Below, one piece after another: positions 1 through 6,455 of a stretch of 7,028 nt of DNA. Source of the DNA: Bacteroidota bacterium (GTDB lineage Bacteria; Bacteroidota; Bacteroidia; B-17B0; B-17BO). The stretch lies in assembly GCA_947462425.1 (NCBI GenBank), contig CANHPI010000143.1, forward strand, positions 1 through 7,028, read 5' to 3'. Numbering within the stretch: the first letter of the stretch is position 1; each line of letters starts with the position of its first letter. The position numbers and the translations under genes are program-made. Below the pieces are notes generated by a model. It had not been told where the DNA came from. It saw only the letters and a list, made by a program, of their open reading frames with translations, and did no database searches.

Positions 1-30
1 TAGTTTCATATGTAGATATTGTTGTTTTTT

Positions 31-43
31 AGTTATTATAACT
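31..43. repeat. 13-bp palindrome beside the REP-like element
   Basis: AGTTAT and ATAACT flank a single T, giving a perfect 6-bp dyad with a one-base centre. It sits 2 bp from the GC-rich palindrome at 46-64. Such a tight dyad is a poor RNA hairpin and more like a protein-binding site, but at this base composition it may be chance. Confidence 0.25.
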
Positions 44-45
44 TG

Positions 46-64
46 TCCCGAACTTGATTCGGGA
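46..64. repeat. Short REP-like palindrome
   Basis: A perfect 7-bp stem, TCCCGAA pairing with TTCGGGA, encloses the 5-base loop CTTGA; a G-T pair at 45/65 extends it. Its GC content stands out in AT-rich surroundings. From memory, CCCGAACTTG-nnn-CGGG palindromes are scattered between genes in many Bacteroidota genomes, so this looks like a diverged copy of such a family. It lies about 130 bp past the end of the leftward operon and could terminate or stabilise that transcript, but no T-run follows it on the minus strand, so a classical terminator is doubtful. Confidence 0.5.
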
Positions 65-140
65 TGGTTTAGCCAGTTTATCTTCATTTGTGTTTGTGTT
101 TTAGCAAATATGGCTATTTCATGATTTTATAATTACAATT

Positions 141-156
141 TTAAAAGTAAGATTTT
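141..156 (+). repeat. 16-bp repeat, copy 1 (matches 6965-6980)
   Basis: The 16 bases TTAAAAGTAAGATTTT occur here and, in the same orientation, directly after atpF at 6965-6980. Both copies are intergenic and near a gene end. This copy lies 35 bp past the stop of the leftward membrane-protein gene. It is AT-rich and low in complexity, so a chance match cannot be excluded, but an interspersed intergenic repeat is plausible. The remainder of 1-190 shows no coding potential and no RNA gene. Confidence 0.35.
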
Positions 157-190
157 TATGCTAAAAAATGGATATTGTTTTTATAAGGAC

Positions 191-571
191 TTAATTATTT
201 TGTTTGATATATTTTAATAGAAAGGACATTTCAAATATGGTAAACAAAATATATTGTATCATAAAATGACACGTGAATGCTAATGCTTGTGGTTTATTTA
301 CGAGCGAATAAACAAATACAAAAATCATACAAACTAATAAGCGCGCCATGCTCATTGCTAAGGTTTTAAAAACAAACTCTTTAGATTGCTTGTCTCCGCT
401 AGTTAATAAACTATTTATGCCTAATGTAGTAATAGCAAAAAATACTGTTGGAATCCAAAAATGACTTGTATTAAAATACCGATTAGGTGTTTGACTTAGT
501 CCGTAAGATAATATTAAAGCGCCAACGCATACAAGTGTAAATTGTAAATAGTATTTTTTTTTATTTTGCAT
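191..571 (-). CDS. Four-helix membrane protein, AtpI-like (DUF6168-type)
   Basis: A 126-residue integral membrane protein with four predicted helices at about residues 9-25, 38-57, 70-92 and 97-121, a short lysine-rich N-terminus (NKKK) and a basic tail. E. coli AtpI also has about 126 residues and four helices, and the position right after an AtpZ gene fits. From memory, flavobacterial genomes carry a DUF6168 protein at this place next to atpB; I recognise it by context and topology more than by motif. A role in Fo/c-ring assembly or in Mg2+ supply to the synthase is inferred, not shown. The ATG at 571 follows the AtpZ stop by only 7 bp, so the two are almost certainly co-transcribed and probably translationally coupled. 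It is the last gene of the leftward operon. Confidence 0.72.
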   Translation of the reverse strand: MQNKKKYYLQFTLVCVGALILSYGLSQTPNRYFNTSHFWIPTVFFAITTLGINSLLTSGDKQSKEFVFKTLAMSMARLLVCMIFVFVYSLVNKPQALAFTCHFMIQYILFTIFEMSFLLKYIKQNN

Positions 572-578
572 ATAGGAT

Positions 579-812
579 TTATTTGTTTGGCTTAATGAAA
601 TCTTTTAAAACAATATACATAGCAAACCCAATTGATAAAAGACTAAGTATAATTGTAAATATTGGAGTTGAGTTATTAAAATATTGATCTAATTTGTAAC
701 CTGCGTAACAACCACCCCCGATAATAACAGCCATTTGTATCCCTAAAGCGCTATATTTTGCATAGGCATTAAGCGGTTTTGATGGCTGCTTATTCTCCGG
801 ATTCTTTGACAT
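579..812 (-). CDS. atpZ: AtpZ/AtpI-family Fo accessory protein
   Basis: A 77-residue protein with a polar, lysine- and proline-rich cytoplasmic N-terminus (1-18) and two membrane helices (about 21-39 and 50-69). The end of helix 1 carries glycines and then G-Y-K-L-D (38-42), the pattern of the ATPase_gene1 (AtpZ) family, whose signature is a Gly-rich first helix ending in GxxLD and a proline starting the second helix (P50 here). AtpZ/AtpI proteins in other bacteria associate with Fo and have been linked to c-ring assembly and Mg2+/Ca2+ transport. The ATG at 812 lies inside the bactofilin gene: the two overlap by 23 bp in different frames, so AtpZ translation probably depends on ribosomes leaving the bactofilin stop. 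It points away from atpB, unlike the usual arrangement. Confidence 0.85.
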   Translation of the reverse strand: MSKNPENKQPSKPLNAYAKYSALGIQMAVIIGGGCYAGYKLDQYFNNSTPIFTIILSLLSIGFAMYIVLKDFIKPNK

Positions 813-1182
813 TAGACATATTTTTTACAACAGTTCCCATATTACAGGTTCCAGTAAATGTTGCGCTTGGTTCAATTGATATTTTTCCGGTAACAATATC
901 GCCTAATAATTTAGCACTTGCTTTTAATGAAAGTAATTCGCTTACACTAACTTTTCCATGAATTTCACCAGAAACATCTGCATTTTGACAAATGACATTT
1001 CCTTCAATATTTCCTGATTGGCCAACTACTAATTTTCCTGAAATTGTAATATTTCCTTTTAGGCCGCCATCAATTCGCAAATCACCATTAGCATTAATAT
1101 CACCGGTTATAGTAGTTCCATTTCCAATTAAATTTATGGATGCGCTTTCGTTAGCGGTTAATTTATTTATTTTTTGAAACAT
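790..1182 (-). CDS. Bactofilin (polymer-forming cytoskeletal protein)
   Basis: A 130-residue bactofilin. Residues about 17-115 are built from short repeats of alternating hydrophobic residues with regularly spaced Gly-Asn/Asp turns, for example ITGDI, LRIDGGLKGNI, IEGNV, VSGEIHGKV and LLGDI, which is the right-handed beta-helix of the DUF583 family. The flanking tails (1-16 and 116-130) are short and polar, as in single-domain bactofilins. Family members polymerise without nucleotide into filaments or membrane patches and position cell-wall enzymes. No transmembrane helix is present; membrane contact, if any, would be through the short N-terminus. It follows sprE by 31 bp and overlaps atpZ by 23 bp, so it is in the same operon. 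A divergently transcribed M23 hydrolase lies one gene away, a pairing known from other phyla. Confidence 0.93.
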   Translation of the reverse strand: MFQKINKLTANESASINLIGNGTTITGDINANGDLRIDGGLKGNITISGKLVVGQSGNIEGNVICQNADVSGEIHGKVSVSELLSLKASAKLLGDIVTGKISIEPSATFTGTCNMGTVVKNMSNVKESGE

Positions 1183-1213
1183 CTTATTTTTTTTGAATTA
1201 TGAATATATAAAA

Positions 1214-3901
1214 TTACGGTTGTAATTTATAATGATCGTCGTAAAAAGGTTTATAGTAGCCTATTTGTTTTTTTCTAAAAAGTTTTTGAAGGTTGTCTTG
1301 GGAAATGGCCATCATTGTAAATAATTCTGTTTTTACTTTTCCAGAAAAAATAGTTTTATCTTTTTTTAAATTATCGATATACCTGAGCGCATCTTGTGCA
1401 TTTTTAAAAGTTTTTACAGTAGTAATTTGATCTGTATTTCCAAACAAGCTGCTTGTTATAGCTAAGTTCTCATTACTAAAAAAATTATTATTATAATCCG
1501 CTAAGGCTGATTTAAAAATATTTGCAATAGCTACATCATCAGGGCAAATAGCAATTACAAAATGTTGCGTATTTAAATCTAAGCTAAAGGTATCTGCATT
1601 ATTAATGTTAACCATAGATGTACCTTCATTAGGATGCTGCATATTATAAATTATTTCTATAATGTCCTGTGCTTGTTTTGTTACTGGATCTTTTGGGTAT
1701 AAAACTTGTAATTGTTTAAGAGCTGCATCTAAAGAGTCAACACCTTTTAATTTTCCAATACACATAGCTCTTATATAGGCAAATTTAGGAGCGTAATCAT
1801 TTTTTCCGAACTTTGTTTCTGATTCATTGCACTTAGCGTATGCGTTACTGTAATTGCCACTATTATAAGCATTATAGGTATCTGTATAAAAGAGTTCAAC
1901 TTCATCTTTTTGAGCATTTTTGTCAGAAATGTATTTCGGGTTTTTTATTATTTGTGCGTATTCACTATTTGGATATTCGTTTAGTAATTTGTTTTTATAA
2001 TAATCTGCTTGTGTTTGATTTTTTATGGACGTGTAAATACGATATAATTGAAAGTAAGTTGATAGTTTATACTTATTATCCGTATATCTATTATTTAATT
2101 CTTCAAAAGTGGCTATTGCTTTTTTATTATTATTCAATTCTTCTTTATAAGTACTTCCTAAATTGTAATAAGCATCAATAATTTTTTTATTAGACTTTTG
2201 TATTAAAGTATCAGATATTGGCAAATCAGATAGATAGTAATCTATATTTTTTTTATTTGAAGCACCTTTGTTTTTAGTAACTGTTTTAACGCCTGGTATT
2301 GTGTCGCTTTCATCTGTTGTTTGATTATCAAAACTTAAAGATTTTTGACTTCTTCTCCAATTATCTTCTAATTTTCTCATACCCCATTTTTTAATGAAGT
2401 CGTTTACTCCAAAACTCAAGGTTGTTTGGTTATAAAAATACCAGTCTCCTTTTACATTACCGCCCATACTTGGCATTCCATTGTTTGGCACTACCGCTGT
2501 ATTATTATTTGGGTTTGTGTTTTGCGAGTTTAATAATTCTTTTTCTTCTTTCTTTTTTTCTTCCTCGTATTCAATTTTTGCCATCATTTTTTCAATAAAA
2601 CGATTTCTTTCTCCTTCGCTCATTTTTGCAATACGTTGTAAGCTATCTTCTCGTTGTATGATTCTTATATAACCTACTAATGTTTCTAACGTTTCTTTAC
2701 GTTTTGCTATTAAAGCATAATCTTTATAATCTTTTGGCAATGTAATTAACGTACTGTCATAGTATCCTCCGGATGCTGTATAGTTTGCAAGTTCAAAGTT
2801 TATTTCCCCTAACTTAAGATAAGACAATGCTTTTTGTTTAGGATTTTGTGTGCTATTTTTTACCGATAATTTATAGTTAGCTATTGCTTGATCTATGTTT
2901 TTTTCTTTTTCAAAAATTTCGCCCAACGTGTAATATATAATATCTAAGTATTCTGCATTCTTAACATCACGAGTCATCTTTACTAGGTCTCGTTTTATCT
3001 TTGCAACATTACCTGATTTTAAATCATATAATCGGGCAAGTTTCATTTTTGCATGAAACACAAATTCATAATCTGGTTTTAATGCTATTACTTTTTTGTA
3101 ATACTGAATAGCTTTTCTATTTTCTTGTCTTTCTTCGCGTAACTGCCCTAAAATAAAGCTGTATCTCGCTCTAGTTTTTTTTGAAGGCTTACGTTTTAAA
3201 AAGTTTAATAAATTATTTTTCTTAGGATCACCTCCTTTTAAGGCTTTTACAAGTGCGGTTTCTGATTCAGTAATCATGCCACGATTCAAATAATAATCTG
3301 CTTGCAAGGCGTGCAGTTCTCGTTTTGCGTATTTAGATATTTTCTTATCTTCTTTTAAAATACCAATAATAGGTTCGGCTTGAGATGGGGCTCCAATTTC
3401 GTTATACGAACGAGCAAGCCAAATCATTGCCTTATACTTATCTCTAGATTTATAACTTCTAATAACATACTCAAAGGCTTCAATTCCTGAAAAAAATTCT
3501 CGTTTATAAAAATGTGAAATACCAATAGCATTCCAGTTATTATCAATCCATTTTCCCGCAGTGGTAATTTCAGTCCCCTTTTTTTTGTCTTTAATCGTAT
3601 GTTTCTGAATACAGTTAGATGATTTTTTAATAGCTTTATCAAACTCAGGAAAAGTAGCCTTAGCGTCTTCGTTTGTAGGGACAAGAAATACTGGCAATAA
3701 TTGATCGTAGTCGTATTTATAACTAGTTCTTATTTTTTCTTCACCTTCTTTAATGCTTTCTGTAGCATAATAATAACCATTAAAACGTGCCGTTAAATTA
3801 TGGTAACCTCTATGCACAAACGTGTTTTTATTTGTTTTACATCCAGTTGTTAGAAGTAATAAAATAAAAAAATGGTATATATATGTTTTAATAGATTTCA
3901 A
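1214..3901 (-). CDS. sprE: SprE/PorW-type TPR lipoprotein of type IX secretion and gliding
   Basis: An 895-residue lipoprotein: a hydrophobic signal (about 7-18) ends in the lipobox LTTGC, so Cys21 would be lipidated. N-terminal TPR-like helix pairs run from about 155 to 390 (for example 186-222, 245-292 and 320-388). A charged coiled segment (434-457) leads into an Asn-rich linker (459-475), then the motifs WYFYN (487-491) and WGMRKLEDNWR (506-516), which I recognise from SprE/PorW proteins. More TPR-like repeats follow (570-755), and a C-terminal alpha/beta domain (778-893) ends in an ISQDN...YYKPFYDDHY segment. SprE/PorW is an outer-membrane-associated component needed for type IX secretion and gliding. 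The start is TTG at 3901: an in-frame stop lies at 3932-3934, no ATG lies between, and the signal peptide begins right after the TTG. It leads a four-gene operon. Confidence 0.88.
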   Translation of the reverse strand: MKSIKTYIYHFFILLLLTTGCKTNKNTFVHRGYHNLTARFNGYYYATESIKEGEEKIRTSYKYDYDQLLPVFLVPTNEDAKATFPEFDKAIKKSSNCIQKHTIKDKKKGTEITTAGKWIDNNWNAIGISHFYKREFFSGIEAFEYVIRSYKSRDKYKAMIWLARSYNEIGAPSQAEPIIGILKEDKKISKYAKRELHALQADYYLNRGMITESETALVKALKGGDPKKNNLLNFLKRKPSKKTRARYSFILGQLREERQENRKAIQYYKKVIALKPDYEFVFHAKMKLARLYDLKSGNVAKIKRDLVKMTRDVKNAEYLDIIYYTLGEIFEKEKNIDQAIANYKLSVKNSTQNPKQKALSYLKLGEINFELANYTASGGYYDSTLITLPKDYKDYALIAKRKETLETLVGYIRIIQREDSLQRIAKMSEGERNRFIEKMMAKIEYEEEKKKEEKELLNSQNTNPNNNTAVVPNNGMPSMGGNVKGDWYFYNQTTLSFGVNDFIKKWGMRKLEDNWRRSQKSLSFDNQTTDESDTIPGVKTVTKNKGASNKKNIDYYLSDLPISDTLIQKSNKKIIDAYYNLGSTYKEELNNNKKAIATFEELNNRYTDNKYKLSTYFQLYRIYTSIKNQTQADYYKNKLLNEYPNSEYAQIIKNPKYISDKNAQKDEVELFYTDTYNAYNSGNYSNAYAKCNESETKFGKNDYAPKFAYIRAMCIGKLKGVDSLDAALKQLQVLYPKDPVTKQAQDIIEIIYNMQHPNEGTSMVNINNADTFSLDLNTQHFVIAICPDDVAIANIFKSALADYNNNFFSNENLAITSSLFGNTDQITTVKTFKNAQDALRYIDNLKKDKTIFSGKVKTELFTMMAISQDNLQKLFRKKQIGYYKPFYDDHYKLQP

Positions 3902-3912
3902 AAAAATGTTTA

Positions 3913-3920
3913 CAAAAATA
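3913..3920 (-). promoter_or_regulatory. Candidate -7 promoter element for the sprE operon
   Basis: Read on the minus strand this is TATTTTTG, an exact match to the Bacteroidota -7 element TAnnTTTG. A TTG lies 12 bp upstream (3935-3933), closer than the usual -33 spacing of roughly 17-23, so the -33 box is not convincing. If used, transcription would start near 3908, leaving only about 5-8 nt before the TTG codon at 3901. AT-rich DNA yields such octamers by chance, but a promoter is required somewhere in this 68-bp gap. Confidence 0.5.
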
Positions 3921-3951
3921 AGGTTATAACGTCAAAATCGTAAATTTAGTA

Positions 3952-3959
3952 TATTTTTG
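3952..3959 (+). promoter_or_regulatory. Candidate -7 promoter element for the M23 gene
   Basis: TATTTTTG matches TAnnTTTG exactly and is the mirror copy of the element at 3913-3920, with 31 bp between them. No TTG occurs at the proper -33 distance. The expected start near 3964 would give a leader of about 6 nt before the ATG at 3970. Each element lies about where the other promoter's -33 region should be, so the two transcription units may compete or be co-regulated. Confidence 0.5.
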
Positions 3960-3969
3960 TGTCGAACGT

Positions 3970-4845
3970 ATGCCTGAAATCAAAAATAGTCGCTGGAAAA
4001 TTTTCACTAATCAATTAAGAAGTAAATATCGATTGGTAATTTTAAATGATGATTCCTTTGCAGAAAAGTTTTCTTTAAGGCTTTCTCCTTTGGGACTCAT
4101 CATTTTATTGGGGTCTGTTACAATTGTAATGACTGTTTTTGTAATAAGTTTAGTAGCCTTTACTCCTTTTAGAGAGTATATCCCTGGCTATGGCAATGTT
4201 GATGATAGAAAGGATATTATTATGCTAAGCACCAAGGCTGATTCATTAGAAAACATTTTAGAATCGAGAGATTGGTACATTAATAATTTATTAAATGTAT
4301 TTTCGGGAAAAACAGAAGGTAAAACACCAAAACCGCCTAATGATTCTACAGGTAAATATGCCAATATTGATATTAAACCAAGTGAACAGGACAAAAAATT
4401 GCGTAACGATATTGAGAATAATCAGTTAGAATCAACGAGCGATAAGGTTTCTGCTAATAAAGCGAATATACTTAACAACTTTTTCTTTTTTACACCAGTA
4501 AACGGCATTGTTACAGATTCCTACAACCTAAATGAAGAACATTTTGGTACTGATATCGTTTCTAAAGAAAATGAACTAATTAAGGCTACTTTAGATGGAA
4601 CCATTATTTTTGCAGGCTTTACATACGAGGATGGATATGTTATACAGTTGCAACATGGTAATAATTTAACAAGTGTGTATAAACATCTTTCAAATATTAC
4701 CCAAAAAACAGGAAATTTTGTAAAAGCTGGAGAATCAATTGGAGTTGTAGGAAATACAGGCGAAAATAGCACAGGCCCTCATCTTCATTTTGAGTTATGG
4801 TACAATGGTTTTTCTATTAATCCGCAGGATTATGTGGTTTTTTAA
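3970..4845 (+). CDS. Membrane-anchored M23 peptidoglycan endopeptidase
   Basis: A 291-residue protein with a basic cytoplasmic N-terminus (1-38), one membrane helix (about 40-64), a conserved-looking FTPFREYIPGYG stretch just outside the membrane (64-75), a polar linker with helical and Lys/Asn-rich segments (80-165), and an M23/LytM domain (about 172-291). All expected catalytic positions are present: His191 and Asp195 in HFGTD, His239 in KHLS, and His271 and His273 in GPHLHFE. By family analogy His191, Asp195 and His273 bind zinc, and His239 and His271 assist catalysis, so it should be an active enzyme that cuts peptide cross-links in the periplasm rather than a degenerate LytM activator. 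The ATG at 3970 gives a full membrane anchor. It is divergent from sprE and is followed 118 bp later by atpB on the same strand, with no convincing terminator between. Confidence 0.9.
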   Translation: MPEIKNSRWKIFTNQLRSKYRLVILNDDSFAEKFSLRLSPLGLIILLGSVTIVMTVFVISLVAFTPFREYIPGYGNVDDRKDIIMLSTKADSLENILESRDWYINNLLNVFSGKTEGKTPKPPNDSTGKYANIDIKPSEQDKKLRNDIENNQLESTSDKVSANKANILNNFFFFTPVNGIVTDSYNLNEEHFGTDIVSKENELIKATLDGTIIFAGFTYEDGYVIQLQHGNNLTSVYKHLSNITQKTGNFVKAGESIGVVGNTGENSTGPHLHFELWYNGFSINPQDYVVF

Positions 4846-4918
4846 TAACTAACTTATCTTTTTTTAATTACGTTCGTTTAAAACTTAAAAAAAACTTTCT
4901 GGTTTGTCAATTTATCTC

Positions 4919-4926
4919 TACATTTG
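4919..4926 (+). promoter_or_regulatory. Candidate -7 promoter element for the atp operon
   Basis: TACATTTG is an exact TAnnTTTG match. The only nearby TTG (4904-4906) is 12 bp upstream, too close for a standard -33 element. Transcription would start around 4930, leaving a leader of some 34 nt with no Shine-Dalgarno sequence before the ATG at 4964. This placement argues against translation starting at the in-frame TTG at 4904, which would not be in the transcript. Confidence 0.6.
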
Positions 4927-4963
4927 CACCCGAATTTTAAAGCTTACAATACCTTTTTTCGTA

Positions 4964-6106
4964 ATGACTAGTAAAATTAATACATACAAACGCTTTACAA
5001 GTATCTTTTTATTGATATTTTCCCTATTTATTGGGTTTACAAATAAGTTAACAGCTTCAAAACCTCTGGAACATGAGGTAGGCGTTGCTCATGTAGATTC
5101 TGCGCACGCTGGGACTTCTGCTCATGCCAAATTGCACGACCCTAATGCACCTGTTGATATTACTGCAATAGCTTTAGAACACGTGGCTGATTCACATTCA
5201 TGGCACTTGTGGGGCGAAGGAGAAGGTTCAGTAGCTTTGCCATTACCAGTTATTATATATTCTTCTTCTAAAGGATTGCAATTATTTTCATCTGCAAAAT
5301 TTGAGCATGGTCATGCATCTTATAACGGATATAAATTAGAGGAAGAAAAAGTAATAAGTGAAGACGCTAATGAATCGTTTTATGATATCTCAATCACGAA
5401 AAATGTTGCACAAATGTTGTTTTCAGCTATTCTAATTTTTGTGTTATTTACATCAATTGCTAAATCATACAAATCACATGGAGTTACTTCTGCGCCTAGA
5501 GGAAAACAATCTTTCTTTGAACCATTAATTACTTTTGTTCGTGATGATATCGCCAAAGGAAATATCGGACATGGTTCAGAAAAATTTGTTCCGTACCTAT
5601 TAACGATTTTCTTCATGATTTTAATTAATAATGTATTTGGTATGATTCCAATTGGCGCTAACTTAACAGGTAATATCGCCTTTACATTAGTTTTATCGAT
5701 TGCTACTTTAATTGTTACAAATATTAATGGGAATAAAAATTACTGGTCTCATATATTTTTACCTCATGCACCAAAAGCTATTTGGCCAATTTTAATCCCA
5801 ATCGAGATTGTTGGAATTTTAACAAAACCTTTTGCATTAATGATTCGTTTATTTGCTAACATGACTGCAGGACACATTATTATTATTTCATTAATAGGTT
5901 TGATTTTTGTTTTTAAATCAATCTATATTGCTCCGGTTTCAATTGCATTTGCATTATTTATTGATGTATTAGAATGTTTAGTAGCATTCTTACAAGCTTA
6001 TGTATTTACGATGTTAACCGCTTTATTTATTGGTTCAGCAGTTGCTGACCATAATGAAGATGGTGCGCATACAACTGATGATGACCACGTTACATCAGGA
6101 CACTAA
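4964..6106 (+). CDS. atpB: ATP synthase Fo subunit a
   Basis: Starting at the ATG at 4964, this 380-residue protein forms the stator half-channels for protons in Fo. Residues 1-32 look like a signal peptide (basic KINTYKR, then a hydrophobic stretch at 11-25), followed by a His- and acid-rich extracytoplasmic region with ten histidines between 37 and 117. Membrane helices lie at about 147-165, 208-229, 235-253, 275-292, 294-318 and 325-358. The essential Arg295 lies in MIRLFANMTAGH, and Gln344 corresponds to E. coli Gln252. The tail (361-380) is again rich in His and Asp. His304 and Glu337 occupy the places of E. coli Glu219 and His245, the reverse arrangement. An upstream TTG (4904) extends the frame by 20 residues, but it precedes the likely transcription start and spoils the signal peptide. 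A-rich spacers separate it from atpE. Confidence 0.95.
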   Translation: MTSKINTYKRFTSIFLLIFSLFIGFTNKLTASKPLEHEVGVAHVDSAHAGTSAHAKLHDPNAPVDITAIALEHVADSHSWHLWGEGEGSVALPLPVIIYSSSKGLQLFSSAKFEHGHASYNGYKLEEEKVISEDANESFYDISITKNVAQMLFSAILIFVLFTSIAKSYKSHGVTSAPRGKQSFFEPLITFVRDDIAKGNIGHGSEKFVPYLLTIFFMILINNVFGMIPIGANLTGNIAFTLVLSIATLIVTNINGNKNYWSHIFLPHAPKAIWPILIPIEIVGILTKPFALMIRLFANMTAGHIIIISLIGLIFVFKSIYIAPVSIAFALFIDVLECLVAFLQAYVFTMLTALFIGSAVADHNEDGAHTTDDDHVTSGH

Positions 6107-6135
6107 GAATTTAAAGATTAATTAATAACCAATAA

Positions 6136-6351
<216 letters not shown>

Positions 6352-6369
6352 TTAGAAGCTTTAACAAAG

Positions 6370-6404
6370 AACCAAAGCTATTACGGTTGGTAATGGCTTT
6401 GGTT
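6370..6404 (+). terminator. Intercistronic hairpin between atpE and atpF
   Basis: AACCAAAGCTATTA (6370-6383) pairs with TAATGGCTTTGGTT (6391-6404) over 14 consecutive positions with one G-U pair and a 7-base loop. It begins 18 nt after the atpE stop and ends about 51 nt before atpF. What follows is AT-rich with an interrupted T-stretch rather than a clean U-run, so I read it as a partial terminator or a 3'-end protecting structure for atpE mRNA. Either would help make more c than b subunits. The structure is directly visible; the function is inferred. Confidence 0.7.
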
Positions 6405-6455
6405 TAAATTATTTTATTTGGTAAACAAAGAGAGTACAACTAAAAACAATATAAA

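Noticed and set aside
70..116. TAGCCA / TGGCTA pairing as a terminator of the leftward operon
   Set aside because: Only 6 bp with a 35-base loop and no T-run; not a credible structure.
779..1177. Plus-strand reading frames opposite the bactofilin gene
   Set aside because: They are antisense shadows of a clear beta-helix gene and encode no recognisable domain.
1840..2672. Plus-strand open frames inside sprE rich in Tyr, Phe, Leu and Cys
   Set aside because: Composition is what the complement of a Lys/Asn/Glu-rich gene gives; no start context or domain.
3424..3684. Second minus-strand frame within sprE
   Set aside because: Lies wholly inside sprE in another frame; sprE itself is intact, so it is not evidence of a frameshift.
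4846..4870. T-run at 4859-4865 as a terminator after the M23 gene
   Set aside because: No GC-containing stem precedes it, so it does not make an intrinsic terminator; M23 and atpB may be partly co-transcribed.
3963..4876. Inverted 8-mers CGAACGTA (3963-3970) and TACGTTCG (4869-4876) flanking the M23 gene
   Set aside because: Only 8 bp with no extension on either side; a match this short between two intergenic stretches is not surprising and there is no target-site duplication or transposase.
4904..4963. TTG-initiated 20-residue N-terminal extension of atpB
   Set aside because: The TTG precedes the TACATTTG promoter element, so it would lie outside the transcript, and the ATG at 4964 gives a normal signal peptide.
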